The notes under the pieces were generated by a model, which made no database searches, was not told the origin of the DNA, and saw only the letters and a program-made list of their open reading frames with translations. This document shows, in pieces, positions 8,388-17,394 of a stretch of DNA of 38,943 nucleotides; position 1 is the stretch's first letter; each line of letters begins with the position of its first letter. Source of the DNA: Deltaproteobacteria bacterium (lineage in GTDB: Bacteria; Desulfobacterota; RBG-13-43-22); NCBI GenBank assembly GCA_016208255.1, contig JACQYK010000121.1, positions 1 to 38,943 of the forward strand. The letters are read 5' to 3'. The position numbers were made by a program, and so were the translations under genes.

Positions 8388-9671
8388 ATGACCACGACGA
8401 CCGGATTTAAACCGCCCCCTTTTTATGGATGGACAACCCTGATCGGTGTCATGGCGGCCTATGCCGGCTTATGCGGGGATATTACCTATGCCTATGGATT
8501 ATTCCTGCCGGCGATGAGTGAAACCTTTCATTGGAGCCGGTCCGCCTTGTCCGGTCCTTATGTCCTCTTCTTCATTATCGGCGGTCTCTTGGGGCCGGCG
8601 GCCGGTATGGCCATCGCCAGGTTCGGGCCCAGAAAAAACATTATTAGCTTTAATCTTATTGCGGCTTTTGGTCTTCTTGGGCTGTCACAGGTTAATACCA
8701 TCTGGCATGTTTATCTCTTCTTCGGCATTATGGCCGGACTGGGTATTGCCTTTGGTGAGTTTATACCGATCACCACCGTCATCAATAATTGGTTTATCCG
8801 GCGGAGATCGATGGCCATGGGCTTGTTTCTGGCCTCCGGTGGTGTAGGCGGGTTTGTTTTTCCACCGCTAATCAGCAAGCTGATTACCGGATTCGGGTGG
8901 CGCTGGGCTTGGGTTTACCTGGCCGGCCAACACCTCTTGTTGACCGTTATTCTCGGGGGAATCCTTATTCGAAACCGGCCGGAGGATTTGGGGCAGCACC
9001 CGGATGGAACGCCTGAGACGCTTGAGCAAAATCTGAAAGATCAGCCGGTTCATCGCCGTCCGGTCTATCAGACGCCCGTTGACTGGACGGTCGGAGAGGC
9101 CATGCGAACCCCGGCTCTGTGGTTGATCATGGCCCTGTTTTCGATCCTCTTGTTTGCAACCAATATGTTGACCACCCACCAGGTTGCCTATCTCCAGGAC
9201 CTGAACTTTTCTCCCCTGCTTTCGGCCTCCGCCTTGGGTCTGATGCTGGGCATGAGCGTTATCGGCAGGCTGGCCTGCGGTTTTCTGGGTATGAAATTCG
9301 AAGGCCGGCATTTAGCCATTTTTTTCCTGACCGGTATGGTATTAGGGATCATGGCCTTGATACAGGCCCGGGGGGTTTTCTTTATTTACCTCTACTCCGT
9401 TCTTACCGGGATCGGTTTTGGCGGTATGATCGTTTTGATGCCCAATCTGCTCGGAGCTTACTTTGGACGCCGCCATTATTCCAGGATTGTCGGATGGACC
9501 GCGCCGGTAGTCACCTTGATCAGCGCCGGAAGCCCGACTTTGGCTGGGTTCCTGTTTGATGCTACGGGGAGTTATTTTTTACCCTTTTCCATCGCCGTTG
9601 GCTTTGTATCTTTAGGGATTGTCCTAACGATCCTGCTGCGGCCGCCAAGATTTCCAGTGATCAGTCGATAA
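8388..9671 (+). CDS. MFS transporter, monocarboxylate/oxalate-formate antiporter type
   Basis: A 427-residue integral membrane protein with about 12 hydrophobic helices and a central hydrophilic loop (about residues 203-230, RNRPEDLGQHPDGTPE). The N-terminus FYGWTTLIGVMAAYAG and the opening pattern YGLFLPAMSETFHWSRSALSGPY are typical of the monocarboxylate/OFA branch of the major facilitator superfamily; GRLACGFLGMKF is the mid-protein signature loop. The likely cargo is a small carboxylate. It is transcribed divergently from the fumarase genes and followed by a repeat stretch. A related but clearly different MFS gene closes the catabolic island at 36995. Confidence 0.85.
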   Translation: MTTTTGFKPPPFYGWTTLIGVMAAYAGLCGDITYAYGLFLPAMSETFHWSRSALSGPYVLFFIIGGLLGPAAGMAIARFGPRKNIISFNLIAAFGLLGLSQVNTIWHVYLFFGIMAGLGIAFGEFIPITTVINNWFIRRRSMAMGLFLASGGVGGFVFPPLISKLITGFGWRWAWVYLAGQHLLLTVILGGILIRNRPEDLGQHPDGTPETLEQNLKDQPVHRRPVYQTPVDWTVGEAMRTPALWLIMALFSILLFATNMLTTHQVAYLQDLNFSPLLSASALGLMLGMSVIGRLACGFLGMKFEGRHLAIFFLTGMVLGIMALIQARGVFFIYLYSVLTGIGFGGMIVLMPNLLGAYFGRRHYSRIVGWTAPVVTLISAGSPTLAGFLFDATGSYFLPFSIAVGFVSLGIVLTILLRPPRFPVISR

Positions 9672-9996
9672 TCATGGATCCCCAAGTCTGTCAATCCGTG
9701 ATCGCCGGCTCACTAAACCCTCATGTCCGCCTGGGCTCCGACGAAGCATGAAAATGTTGTGAGACCGGTAAGTTAGGTCGTCATTCCCGCGAAGGCGGGA
9801 ATCCAGGCTATTCACATAGTCCCTGGATGCCGGATCGAGTCCGGCAAGACGAAGAACAAACAAGCCTGGAGGCCATCCAAGACTATTTTCGAACTAAATT
9901 CATTTTTTAGTATTAACCGGCATGCCACGCTTTGGATGGGGTGCACCACGAATCATGAAAAAAGGTTTTCGCCTAACGCCTAACGCCTAAGTTTTT
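9672..9996. repeat. Gene-free stretch with inverted copies of the 164-304 repeats
   Basis: Bases 9750-9808 are an inverted copy of 164-230 (GTCATTCCCGCG / GCGGGAATCCAGG palindrome plus the GAGACCGGTAAGTTAGG tail). Bases 9886-9962 are a diverged inverted copy of the ACTATTTTC and GTGGTGC...GCATGCCG modules found at 3338-3502. No gene is supported. Confidence 0.65.
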
Positions 9997-10788
9997 TCAT
10001 ACCAAAGTCGCCTTCTCCAGAAAGGCCAACCTGGTCAGGGAAGGATAATGGGTCAGGTCAAAAGTGATCGGGGTCAGGGTAACGTATCCGGCCGCCAAAA
10101 GGGCATGATCGGTATCCGGGGCCTCTTCCGGCGGGGGCAGAATTCCAGCCTGCCAGTAATAGACGTTTTCCCGGGGGTCGATACGCCGTTCAAAACGTTC
10201 CCGGAATCGAAAGGTTCCCTGTTTGACCAGGCGGATCCCTTTGATCTTCGATAAGGGCCGGTCGGGAATATTGACGTTCAGGGAGACCCCCGGGGGCAGA
10301 GGGGATTTAATAAGAAGGTCCACCAGGGTCGAGACAATCCGGGCTGCGGTTTCAAATTCACGGGTCTGATAGGAGTCGATGGAGACGGCCATGGAAGTCA
10401 GGCCCATCATGGCCCCTTCGGTGGCGGCCGAAACAGTGCCTGAATAAATAACATTAATTCCTACGTTGGGGCCCAGGTTGATGCCGGAAATGAGCAGGCG
10501 GGGTGGGGGAATGATCAGTTCGTGGAGGGCGATCTTGACGCAATCGGCCGGGGTCCCGCTGACGCCATAGCCAAAAAGGTCCCCATTTTTAAAAATTTTT
10601 TTTACCCTCAAAGGCTGGGTCAGGGTCAGGGCGTGCCCAACGGCGCTTTGTTCGGACTCCGGGGCCACTACCTGGATGGGATGCCTTTTCCCCAAGACCG
10701 TTACCAGACTCTCCAATCCTTTGGCAAAGATACCGTCGTCATTGGTCAGGAGGATGGAGGGGGGAGGGATCGTTGATTTGCTGCTCAA
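9997..10788 (-). CDS. surE: 5'/3'-nucleotidase SurE
   Basis: A 263-residue SurE survival-protein phosphatase acting on nucleoside monophosphates with a divalent metal. The N-terminal ILLTNDDGIFAKGLESL carries the metal-binding Asp pair; VVAPESEQSAVGHALTL and VSGTPADCVKIAL follow, then LLISGINLGPNVG with the conserved Asn, and the YSGTVSAATEGAMMGL signature. The start used is TTG at 10788 with AAGG-rich sequence upstream. In many proteobacteria surE sits with pcm or nlpD; here it stands alone, flanked by repeat-filled gaps. Confidence 0.95.
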   Translation of the reverse strand: MSSKSTIPPPSILLTNDDGIFAKGLESLVTVLGKRHPIQVVAPESEQSAVGHALTLTQPLRVKKIFKNGDLFGYGVSGTPADCVKIALHELIIPPPRLLISGINLGPNVGINVIYSGTVSAATEGAMMGLTSMAVSIDSYQTREFETAARIVSTLVDLLIKSPLPPGVSLNVNIPDRPLSKIKGIRLVKQGTFRFRERFERRIDPRENVYYWQAGILPPPEEAPDTDHALLAAGYVTLTPITFDLTHYPSLTRLAFLEKATLV

Positions 10789-10829
10789 TGGAAATCGACC
10801 TTTCCCTTGCGAACGACAGATAAATACCG

Positions 10830-11054
10830 TTCAATGTTCAATGTTCAAGGTTCAATGTTCGAAGAAATCTGTTTTTTGGGTTTCGGGAATCACCACAGGA
10901 GGGTGAGGAGGTATCAATAAAATAAGATTCGATAAAAGATTAATGTCTTAATTCAAAATTTAAATTTCAAATTTCAAACTTCAAAATCTAAACTTCGAAC
11001 CTTGAACTTCGAACCTTGAACCTTGAACCTTGAACGTTGAACTTCGAACTTTTT
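10830..11054. repeat. Tandem heptamer repeats (GAACCTT type)
   Basis: Bases 10830-10866 contain GTTCAATGTTCAAGGTTC units. Bases 10993-11050 hold about eight consecutive 7-8 bp units of the form CTTGAAC/TTCGAAC directly after the lepB stop codon. Nothing coding is seen. Confidence 0.7.
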
Positions 11055-11714
11055 TTATCTTATCAGATTTCCCAAACGCTTCCAGCGGATTCCAAACTCG
11101 GTACGATCCCAGGACCAATAGATAATAAAGGCCTGGCCGAGAATCTGTTTTTGATCCACGAAACCCCAGAAGCGGCTGTCGTAGCTCTCATCGCGATTGT
11201 CGCCCATAACGAAAAACATATTGGGCGGGACGACAATCGGACCGGTGTTGTCCCGGGGTTGTTCCATTTCAGAAATGATCCTCTGATCCGTATAGGTTCC
11301 ATGAGGGTCTACCATGGGCTGGTTATTGATATAAACCTTTTTATCTTTGATTTGGACGGTATCTCCGGGAAGCCCGATCACCCTTTTGATAAAATCTTTG
11401 TTGGTTTCTTTGGGGAAAATAAAGACCACCACATCGTTCCTTTTCGGCGAGCTGATGGGGATCAGGGTATAATTAAGGGCGGTGAAAGGAATCCGCAGTT
11501 TAATTCCGTAAATAAACTTGTTGACCAAGATATGGTCTCCGACCTGCAGGGTGGGTTTCATGGATCCGGAAGGGATCTTGAAAGCCTGAATAACGAATGC
11601 ACGGATCAACAGGGCCAGTAGGATGGCAATAATGATTGATTCCGCATATTCCCGAACAACCGATTTCTTTCGTAATGATTTATCTTGCACATTATCAGCT
11701 TTTTCTTTTTTCAA
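11055..11714 (-). CDS. lepB: Signal peptidase I
   Basis: Membrane-bound serine protease that removes signal peptides from exported proteins. An N-terminal membrane segment (YAESIIIAILLALLIRAFVI) is followed by IPSGSMKPTLQVGD with the catalytic Ser (about residue 51), KRNDVVVFIFPKETNKDFIKRVIGLPGD with the general-base Lys, and the box E motif GDNRDESYDSRFWGF. I choose the TTG at 11714, preceded by GGGGAGG five bases away, giving 219 residues, the usual length. An ATG at 11807 in the same frame would add 31 residues of unlikely sequence. Confidence 0.93.
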   Translation of the reverse strand: MKKEKADNVQDKSLRKKSVVREYAESIIIAILLALLIRAFVIQAFKIPSGSMKPTLQVGDHILVNKFIYGIKLRIPFTALNYTLIPISSPKRNDVVVFIFPKETNKDFIKRVIGLPGDTVQIKDKKVYINNQPMVDPHGTYTDQRIISEMEQPRDNTGPIVVPPNMFFVMGDNRDESYDSRFWGFVDQKQILGQAFIIYWSWDRTEFGIRWKRLGNLIR

Positions 11715-11906
11715 ATAACCCTCCCCGGGTCTAACCCTTGTCATTAACGGTCTCATTAAAAGTCGCCGAAATTGGCATTCGGTTATTACCTCAAAAGACT
11801 TAGGCAAGTTTAATATCGCTTGTCGCCTCTTTCATAACGGTATTGTCCTCAGGAATCAAGAAAAAAGTCTTTCCTTTTTTTATATTTCAAAATATTATCA
11901 TTAGTT

Positions 11907-12464
11907 ATGAATCAAGACCAGGAAACCGAAATTCACCTGTCCCATCAAATCCAGCCCCCTTTTTGCTTTTGTCCTCTTTGCGGAGGGAAGCTGGGGAAAA
12001 AAAAGATCAAGGCCCAGGAACCGGACCGCTTAATTTGCAGTCAGTGTTCTTTTATCTATTACCTCGATCCCAAGGTGGCGGCCGGAACTCTAACCTTTTA
12101 TGAAAAGCGGATTGTTCTGGTAAAAAGAGGAATTTCACCAGGTTATGGTAAATGGGTTATCCCGGGAGGATTTGTTGACCGGGGTGAAACCCTGGAGGAT
12201 GCTGCTGTGCGGGAAACCCTGGAAGAGACCGGCCTCCGGGTCCGGATCAATTCTCTTTTAAATGTCTATTCCTACCCGGGACAGGCAGTGATCGTCGCCG
12301 CCTTTCTCGCTGAAGTTTTAGCCGGTGTCCCAACCGCGCGTGATGAAACTTTGGAAGTAGGTCTTTTTTTATATGAAGAAATCCCCTGGTCTGAACTGGC
12401 TTTCTCCAGTACCCGGGATGCTTTGATAGATTTTAAGAAACGTCAATTTTGTTCAACTGCCTGA
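11907..12464 (+). CDS. NUDIX hydrolase with N-terminal zinc ribbon
   Basis: A 185-residue protein. An N-terminal zinc ribbon (CPLCGGK ... CSQC) is followed by a NUDIX domain with a perfect box at about residues 87-109: GGFVDRGETLEDAAVRETL followed by EETGL. The family hydrolyses nucleoside diphosphate-linked compounds with Mg2+. The zinc ribbon plus NUDIX layout is shared with NADH pyrophosphatase (NudC) and with ADP-ribose or ADP-sugar hydrolases. This protein is shorter than NudC, and I do not see the SQPWPFPxS motif that marks NADH specificity, so the substrate is left open. It is divergent from lepB. Confidence 0.9.
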   Translation: MNQDQETEIHLSHQIQPPFCFCPLCGGKLGKKKIKAQEPDRLICSQCSFIYYLDPKVAAGTLTFYEKRIVLVKRGISPGYGKWVIPGGFVDRGETLEDAAVRETLEETGLRVRINSLLNVYSYPGQAVIVAAFLAEVLAGVPTARDETLEVGLFLYEEIPWSELAFSSTRDALIDFKKRQFCSTA

Positions 12465-12585
12465 TATTTTATTATATAAAAAATTTTTTCTTGTCATTTT
12501 ATTAAATAAAAGCTAGAAACATCGCCATCATAAGCTCTCATTGCTGCACCCATAAAAAAATTAATATTTAAGGAGTTTAAACAAG

Positions 12586-13881
12586 GTGGAATTCATTAAA
12601 CCGGAAAAATTAACCGATTTATCCCCGGAAAGAAAAGAGGCCTTGCTGAGCAGGTCTATGGAAGACATATCGGACGTTTATGAAGAAACCCGGGCCATTG
12701 TCCATGAGGTTCGAAAAGGGGGGGATCAGGTCATCTTAAAGCACTACCAAAAATATAAATCCGATATTCGTTTGAAAGATCTTTTGGTTCAACCTGAAGA
12801 AGTCAAAGCGGCTTACCAACAGGTGGAAAAACCTGTTCAGCAGGCTTTAAAACAAGCTGCAAAAAATATTGATAAATTTCATAGAGCCCAATTGGAAAGA
12901 GAAATGTGGTCCATTGAAGTCAAACCGGGAATCCTGGCCGGTAGGGTCAGAAGGGCCATGGAAACCATTGGGGCCTATGTGCCCGGCGGTAAAGCCAATT
13001 ACCCGTCCAGTGTTCTTATGAACATCATCCCCGCTCGAGTGGCCGGGGTGTCGACCATCGTGGCCTGCACGCCCCCCCAGAAAGGAATGAAGGCCGATCC
13101 GGTGACCATCGTGGCTGCCGATATTGCCGGAGCCGATTATCTCTTCAAAGTAGGGGGCCCCTGGGCTGTTGCCGGAATGGCTTATGGTACGGCCACCATG
13201 CCAAAAGTGGATAAGATTGTCGGGCCGGGTAATAAATATGTGACCGCTGCCAAAATGGCTGTTTTTGGAACGGTGGATATCGATTCTCCGGCAGGGCCGA
13301 GTGAGGCCCTGATAATAGCCGATGAGACGGCCCGGCCGGATTGGATGACCTGGGATTTTCTATCTCAAATTGAGCATGATCCGGATGCGGGGGCCATTCT
13401 CATTACCCCTTATTTCCCCTTGGCGGCGAAGGTCTGTGATATCATCAATCAGCAATTACCCGGGTTGGAACGGAAGGACATCATCCAGGAAGCCTTAACC
13501 CGACATTCGGCGGTTTTGGTAACTTCCACGCTTAACGAATCCATAGACTTCGCCAATGCCTATGCTGCAGAACATTTACAGATTGTTACCAAAGACCCCT
13601 GGATCATTCTGCCCATGATCAAACATGCCGGCTCGATTTTTATGGGATCCTATGCGCCGGTTCCGGCAGGGGATTATGCTTCAGGGACCAATCACGTTTT
13701 GCCGACCGGGGGATGTGCCCGGATGTTTTCCGGTCTCTCGGTGGATGATTTTATCAAGAAGCCTACTTTTCAATACCTGAGCAAAAAGGGGTTACTGGGT
13801 TTGCGGAAGACCATTACTCTTCTGGCCGAGAAGGAAGGTCTGCCGCTTCACGCCAGGACGATTGAAGAGCGGTTTAAATAA
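12586..13881 (+). CDS. hisD: Histidinol dehydrogenase (or close paralogue)
   Basis: A 431-residue protein from a GTG start with AAGGAG upstream. It carries the features of the zinc- and NAD-dependent enzyme that oxidises L-histidinol to histidine: [48 protein letters not shown], the zinc/substrate segment LSQIEHDP (about residue 260), AEHLQI with the catalytic Glu-His (about 328), and [23 protein letters not shown] replaces the common GPNHVLPT, a minor change. No other his gene is in the window, and HisD-like paralogues oxidise other alcohols (for example sulfopropanediol), so the assignment to histidine synthesis is likely, not certain. Confidence 0.9.
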   Translation: MEFIKPEKLTDLSPERKEALLSRSMEDISDVYEETRAIVHEVRKGGDQVILKHYQKYKSDIRLKDLLVQPEEVKAAYQQVEKPVQQALKQAAKNIDKFHRAQLEREMWSIEVKPGILAGRVRRAMETIGAYVPGGKANYPSSVLMNIIPARVAGVSTIVACTPPQKGMKADPVTIVAADIAGADYLFKVGGPWAVAGMAYGTATMPKVDKIVGPGNKYVTAAKMAVFGTVDIDSPAGPSEALIIADETARPDWMTWDFLSQIEHDPDAGAILITPYFPLAAKVCDIINQQLPGLERKDIIQEALTRHSAVLVTSTLNESIDFANAYAAEHLQIVTKDPWIILPMIKHAGSIFMGSYAPVPAGDYASGTNHVLPTGGCARMFSGLSVDDFIKKPTFQYLSKKGLLGLRKTITLLAEKEGLPLHARTIEERFK

Positions 13882-13985
13882 AATAAAGGTTCAAGGCGTC
13901 AGGTTTACGGTATAGGGTCATTCAAGGTCTAAGAATAAATTAATCACCTTAAACCTTAACCCTTGCACCTTGTACCTTAAACCTT
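13882..13985. repeat. Spacer with AAGGTTC/ACCTTAA repeats between convergent genes
   Basis: Between hisD and iorB, which converge, the sequence is built of AAGGTTCAAGG, ACCTTAAACCTTAACCCTTG and related 7-mers, the same family as 10993-11050. No terminator with a clear T-run was identified. Confidence 0.55.
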
Positions 13986-14576
13986 TTATTTATTGGCCGC
14001 CTCAAACCCCAGATCAAAGGCCTTTAGATTGATGTCCCAGAGCTTTTTATTGAGGTTCATCTTGAGGGCCTCTTTCATTTGATCGGCCGTAATGGGAAGG
14101 GTATTGCTTTGGGCCAAGGCCCCAAGCATGACGATATTGACAGCCAGGGCCGAACCGGCCTCTTCGGCCAGGGCATCGGCATTCAGGGCGATCAGTCGCT
14201 TTACCTTTTGACGGATCAGGTTAAGGGCATCTTTGATATTGGGATAGACTCCTTTGCCGACTGCCACGGTAAAGGGCATCAAGGGGGTCACATTGGTAAT
14301 CACCGTGGTTTCCTTAGAGCATTTCTCCAAGGCCCTCAGGGTTTCCGAAGGCTCAAAGCCGATCAGGACATCGGCTTCCCCATTGGAAACGATGGAACTC
14401 AAGGCCCCCCCGAGGACCACCGCCGACTCGACCACCCCACCCCTTTGAGCCATGCCGTGAACCTCGCTGACATTGACCGGAAGCCCGGCCAAGAGGGCCG
14501 CTTCTCCCAAAACCCGGGATGAGAGCAGGTTTCCCTGCCCCCCCACGCCGACAAAGACAATCCGTTTTATATCCAT
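13986..14576 (-). CDS. iorB: Indolepyruvate:ferredoxin oxidoreductase, beta subunit
   Basis: A 196-residue gamma-type pyruvate:ferredoxin oxidoreductase subunit from the ATG at 14576, which has GAGGAG seven bases upstream. The start MDIKRIVFVGVGGQGNLLSS and VHGMAQRGGVVESAV are typical of IorB. With IorA it oxidatively decarboxylates aryl pyruvates (indolepyruvate, phenylpyruvate) to aryl-acetyl-CoA and reduces ferredoxin; the enzyme is oxygen sensitive. An upstream in-frame ATG at 14618 overlaps the iorA stop (ATGA), but the internal start fits the family length and has the better ribosome-binding site. It is co-transcribed with iorA. Confidence 0.92.
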   Translation of the reverse strand: MDIKRIVFVGVGGQGNLLSSRVLGEAALLAGLPVNVSEVHGMAQRGGVVESAVVLGGALSSIVSNGEADVLIGFEPSETLRALEKCSKETTVITNVTPLMPFTVAVGKGVYPNIKDALNLIRQKVKRLIALNADALAEEAGSALAVNIVMLGALAQSNTLPITADQMKEALKMNLNKKLWDINLKAFDLGFEAANK

Positions 14577-14614
14577 CGAGTGCTCCTCTTTGTTGATGAA
14601 CTTTTCCAAGTCCA

Positions 14615-15223
14615 TCATTTCTTAGGAATAATCGCCTTTTCCGGGCAAACCTGAGCGCAGACCGCGCATCCAATGCACAAATTATCGTTGATTTTGACCT
14701 GATTATCTTCCACGTAAAAAGCCGGACAAGCAAACAAGTTAACACAATCCCTGTGGTTTTTACATCGATTTTGGTTGACCATAAAGGCCCGGGCTTTGGC
14801 TGGAGGAGCTACCCTTTTGGCATAGAGCGGGCAAATTTCCTTGGAAATGATGACCGAAACTCCATCGAAGGCGATAGATTTTTTAACGGCTTCCATCGTT
14901 TCTTTGACCTTCCTCGGAGAAACTACGGTCAACTGCTTGACTCCGGCCCCCCGCACCACTTCCTCGATGGAGATTCGTGTATTGGGTTGTCCCAGCAGGG
15001 TCATATCAACTCCCGGATGGGGTTGATGCCCGGTCATGGCCGTTGTTTCATTGTCCAGGATGACCAGGGTCAATTTATGATTGTTATGCACGGCATTAAT
15101 CAGGCCGGTGATCCCGGAATGAAAAAAGGTGGAGTCCCCTATAAAGGCGATAATGGGTCTTCCGGTAGCCTTTGAAAACCCGGAAGCGGTGCTGACACTG
15201 GAACCCATACAGATCAGATAATC
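14615..15223 (-). CDS. iorA: Indolepyruvate:ferredoxin oxidoreductase alpha subunit, C-terminal part (frameshifted)
   Basis: Continuation of the alpha subunit after a one-base shift. It carries the thiamine-diphosphate-binding half (SVSTASGFSKATGRP, AFIGDSTFFHSGITGLINAV, LDNETTAMTGHQPHPG) and two C-terminal ferredoxin-like clusters: NLCIGCAVCAQVCP is canonical, while the first reads CKNHRDCVNLFACPA and lacks the usual second cysteine. The open frame extends to 15559, but everything upstream of 15223 is out of frame with the family. An ATG at 15208 (MGSSVST) could serve as a restart. Confidence 0.85.
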   Translation of the reverse strand, partial: DYLICMGSSVSTASGFSKATGRPIIAFIGDSTFFHSGITGLINAVHNNHKLTLVILDNETTAMTGHQPHPGVDMTLLGQPNTRISIEEVVRGAGVKQLTVVSPRKVKETMEAVKKSIAFDGVSVIISKEICPLYAKRVAPPAKARAFMVNQNRCKNHRDCVNLFACPAFYVEDNQVKINDNLCIGCAVCAQVCPEKAIIPKK

Positions 15224-16463
15224 AAGCCATACTGAGCGGCGGGAGCATACCCAGTGTATAACAACCGATATCGGTAGGATAAATGGCTTCGTCGCCGGCC
15301 ACTTTCCTGACTGCGTAAAAAGTGGAGCGATGGGGGCATCCCGGACAAAGGTTGGGGGGGCGTCCGGGAAGTGGGGGAACATCGCTGAGGTCCACCACCG
15401 CGCGGCCCTGATAGGGTAATTCGAAATATTGGGCAATAGAGGTGCGTACCCTGGCCGGATCATATTCGAAGAGGCGGTCAAGTCTTCCGATCCCCTTTCC
15501 GCGGATAGGAATGGTTCGCCCCATGGTTTGGGCCACCGCTTTGATCTGCTCCTCGACAAACGGTTCCAATTCTTCCACTACCAGAACCCGGTCAACCTGA
15601 GAGAGAAATTTTTTAACTGTCTCATCGGGGAAGGGATAGGAAAAGCCGATCTTTAGTACTGAAAAAGAATCCCGGGCCTTCAGGTCCTCCAGGGCATCCC
15701 AGACATAACTGAAGCTGACCCCGTTAGCGACAAGGCCCCAATGCCCCCGCCCGATTATTTCATTAAAGGACGATTGGTTGGCCAGCTCCAGGGCCTGATC
15801 GTATTTTTTAAGAAGTTTGACGTGCAAATTTCTGGATACGGCCGGTATGGTCACATAGCTGAAGGGGTCCTTTTTAAATGATCCTTGGGTGACCCTGGGT
15901 CTGATTTCTCCCAGGATAACGATACCCCGGGAATGATTGATGCGGGTGGTCGTTCTGAGCAGTACCGGCAGGTTCAATTTTTCGGAGAGATCGAAGGCCT
16001 CCAGGGTCATGTCTTTGGCCTCTTGAGGTGTGGCCGGCTCCAGCATGGGCATCCCGGAAAGCTGGGCATAAAAACGGTTATCCTGTTCGTTCTGACTGGA
16101 AAACAGGGAGGGGTCATCGGCGGTCAGGATGACCATGCCCGCGTTTACCCCGGTATAGGCCAGGGTCATCAAGGGGTCCGCCGCCACATTCATCCCCACA
16201 TGCTTCATGGTGACCATGGTTCTCAAACCGGAGACCGCCGCCCCGGCCGCCACTTCCAAAGCGACCTTCTCGTTGATAGAGTACTCAAAATATAAATCGG
16301 TTTCCTGTTTGATTTGATAAAAGTTTAAGGCCACTTCCGAGGAAGGGGTTCCAGGATAAGCCGTGGCAAAAGCGAGCCCGGCTTCAATCGCCCCTCGGGC
16401 AATAGCCTCATTGCCCAATAACAACACCTTATCTCCAGGATTTCCTGATAATAATTCATGCAT
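15222..16463 (-). CDS. iorA: Indolepyruvate:ferredoxin oxidoreductase alpha subunit, N-terminal part (frameshifted)
   Basis: A 413-residue frame with the N-terminal pyrimidine-binding domain (GNEAIARGAIEAGLAFATAY, PGTPSSEV, VALEVAAGAAVSGLRTMVTM), the middle domain, and the start of the C-terminal domain with LCPGCPHRSTFYAVRK and PTDIGCYTLGMLPPLSMA. The frame stops there at TGA. Removing one T (minus-strand GCTTGAT to GCTGAT, bases 15224-15225) restores MADYLICMGSS and the normal ~610-residue IorA. The ATG start has AAGGAG upstream. The shift is an indel in the genome or the assembly; unlike at the OYE site, no classical slippery sequence is present. Confidence 0.88.
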   Translation of the reverse strand: MHELLSGNPGDKVLLLGNEAIARGAIEAGLAFATAYPGTPSSEVALNFYQIKQETDLYFEYSINEKVALEVAAGAAVSGLRTMVTMKHVGMNVAADPLMTLAYTGVNAGMVILTADDPSLFSSQNEQDNRFYAQLSGMPMLEPATPQEAKDMTLEAFDLSEKLNLPVLLRTTTRINHSRGIVILGEIRPRVTQGSFKKDPFSYVTIPAVSRNLHVKLLKKYDQALELANQSSFNEIIGRGHWGLVANGVSFSYVWDALEDLKARDSFSVLKIGFSYPFPDETVKKFLSQVDRVLVVEELEPFVEEQIKAVAQTMGRTIPIRGKGIGRLDRLFEYDPARVRTSIAQYFELPYQGRAVVDLSDVPPLPGRPPNLCPGCPHRSTFYAVRKVAGDEAIYPTDIGCYTLGMLPPLSMA

Positions 16464-16569
16464 GGTCTAACTCCTTTTTAATCGACCTGTCTACTACGAA
16501 CTCCGAACTTTTAACTTGATGGTATGATCTTATGATCCTGAGCTCCCTTTATTTTTTATTCCCAATGGC

Positions 16570-17229
16570 TTAAAGCCCTGCTAAGGAATCTTTAACCATT
16601 TGGCTGTAAACCGACTGGGGGAATGATTTGAGGAAGGTCTGATAGGTTGTTTTGGCCTCAGCCTTCTTGCCCATTTTTTGATAGACTCGAGCCAGATTCA
16701 ACAATGAATCCTCTTTCAGTAAATTCTCCTGGCCTTGGGCGATCTCCGATAACGTTTTAGCGGCCTGCGGCAAATCGCCCTTCTGCTCGTAAGCATAGGC
16801 CAGATTGCCCAGGATAAGGATTTTGAAGGTTTGAGAAAATTTTCCAGTGTTCAGGGCTGTCTGATAGGAGGAAACGGCCCGTGGAAAATCTTTTTTCTGG
16901 TAATAAAGATGCCCGGCAGTCACCAGGGCGGAATGGGCGGCCTTGGTTCTTGGATACTCTCTTATAATCTCTTCTAATTGTTTCAACTTTTGAGCCGGGT
17001 CCATGACCTCCAGGCTGGAAAAGTATTTTTCATGGCCCAACCTTTCCTGTCGGTTCCGGTAAGCGGAATATCCGAAATACAAAGTCAGGAGTAAAACCAA
17101 CCCAGAGCCGACCAGGACAACTGTTAAATAGTTCTCCTTGGCCCAGTTCAGGGTCCTGGTTGAAAGGGTGATAAACTCATCCGGTTTCTTTAGAAGTTCT
17201 TTTCTGCTTATTTTTTTCTTTCCGGCCAT
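16570..17229 (-). CDS. Membrane-anchored TPR protein, YfgM-like
   Basis: A 219-residue protein with a basic N-terminus (MAGKKKISRKELLKKPDEF), one transmembrane helix at about residues 34-54 (NYLTVVLVGSGLVLLLTLYFGY) and tetratricopeptide-type repeats filling the rest. The layout, short cytoplasmic head, single helix and periplasmic TPRs, matches the YfgM family, which in E. coli associates with the SecYEG translocon and periplasmic chaperones. The assignment rests on architecture. Start ATG with GGAAGG upstream. It precedes iorA on the same strand but is separated by about 105 bp. Confidence 0.75.
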   Translation of the reverse strand: MAGKKKISRKELLKKPDEFITLSTRTLNWAKENYLTVVLVGSGLVLLLTLYFGYSAYRNRQERLGHEKYFSSLEVMDPAQKLKQLEEIIREYPRTKAAHSALVTAGHLYYQKKDFPRAVSSYQTALNTGKFSQTFKILILGNLAYAYEQKGDLPQAAKTLSEIAQGQENLLKEDSLLNLARVYQKMGKKAEAKTTYQTFLKSFPQSVYSQMVKDSLAGL

Positions 17230-17394
17230 AACATCCTTCCCTGTCCTAAGTCGTCAGGCAGGAGGCCTGACCTATTTTGTTTTTCTGATAAACCGCATAA
17301 GGTCGTCACCCCGGTGAATCCCGGATCAGGTCCGGGACAGGCACCGGGGTCTAGGGGTTTTTAGAACATTGCACTTTGAACTTTGAACCTTGAA

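Noticed and set aside
9997..11054. tRNA or other structured RNA gene in the gaps
   Set aside because: No cloverleaf or T-loop signature was found in this or any other gap; the sequence is repetitive heptamers.
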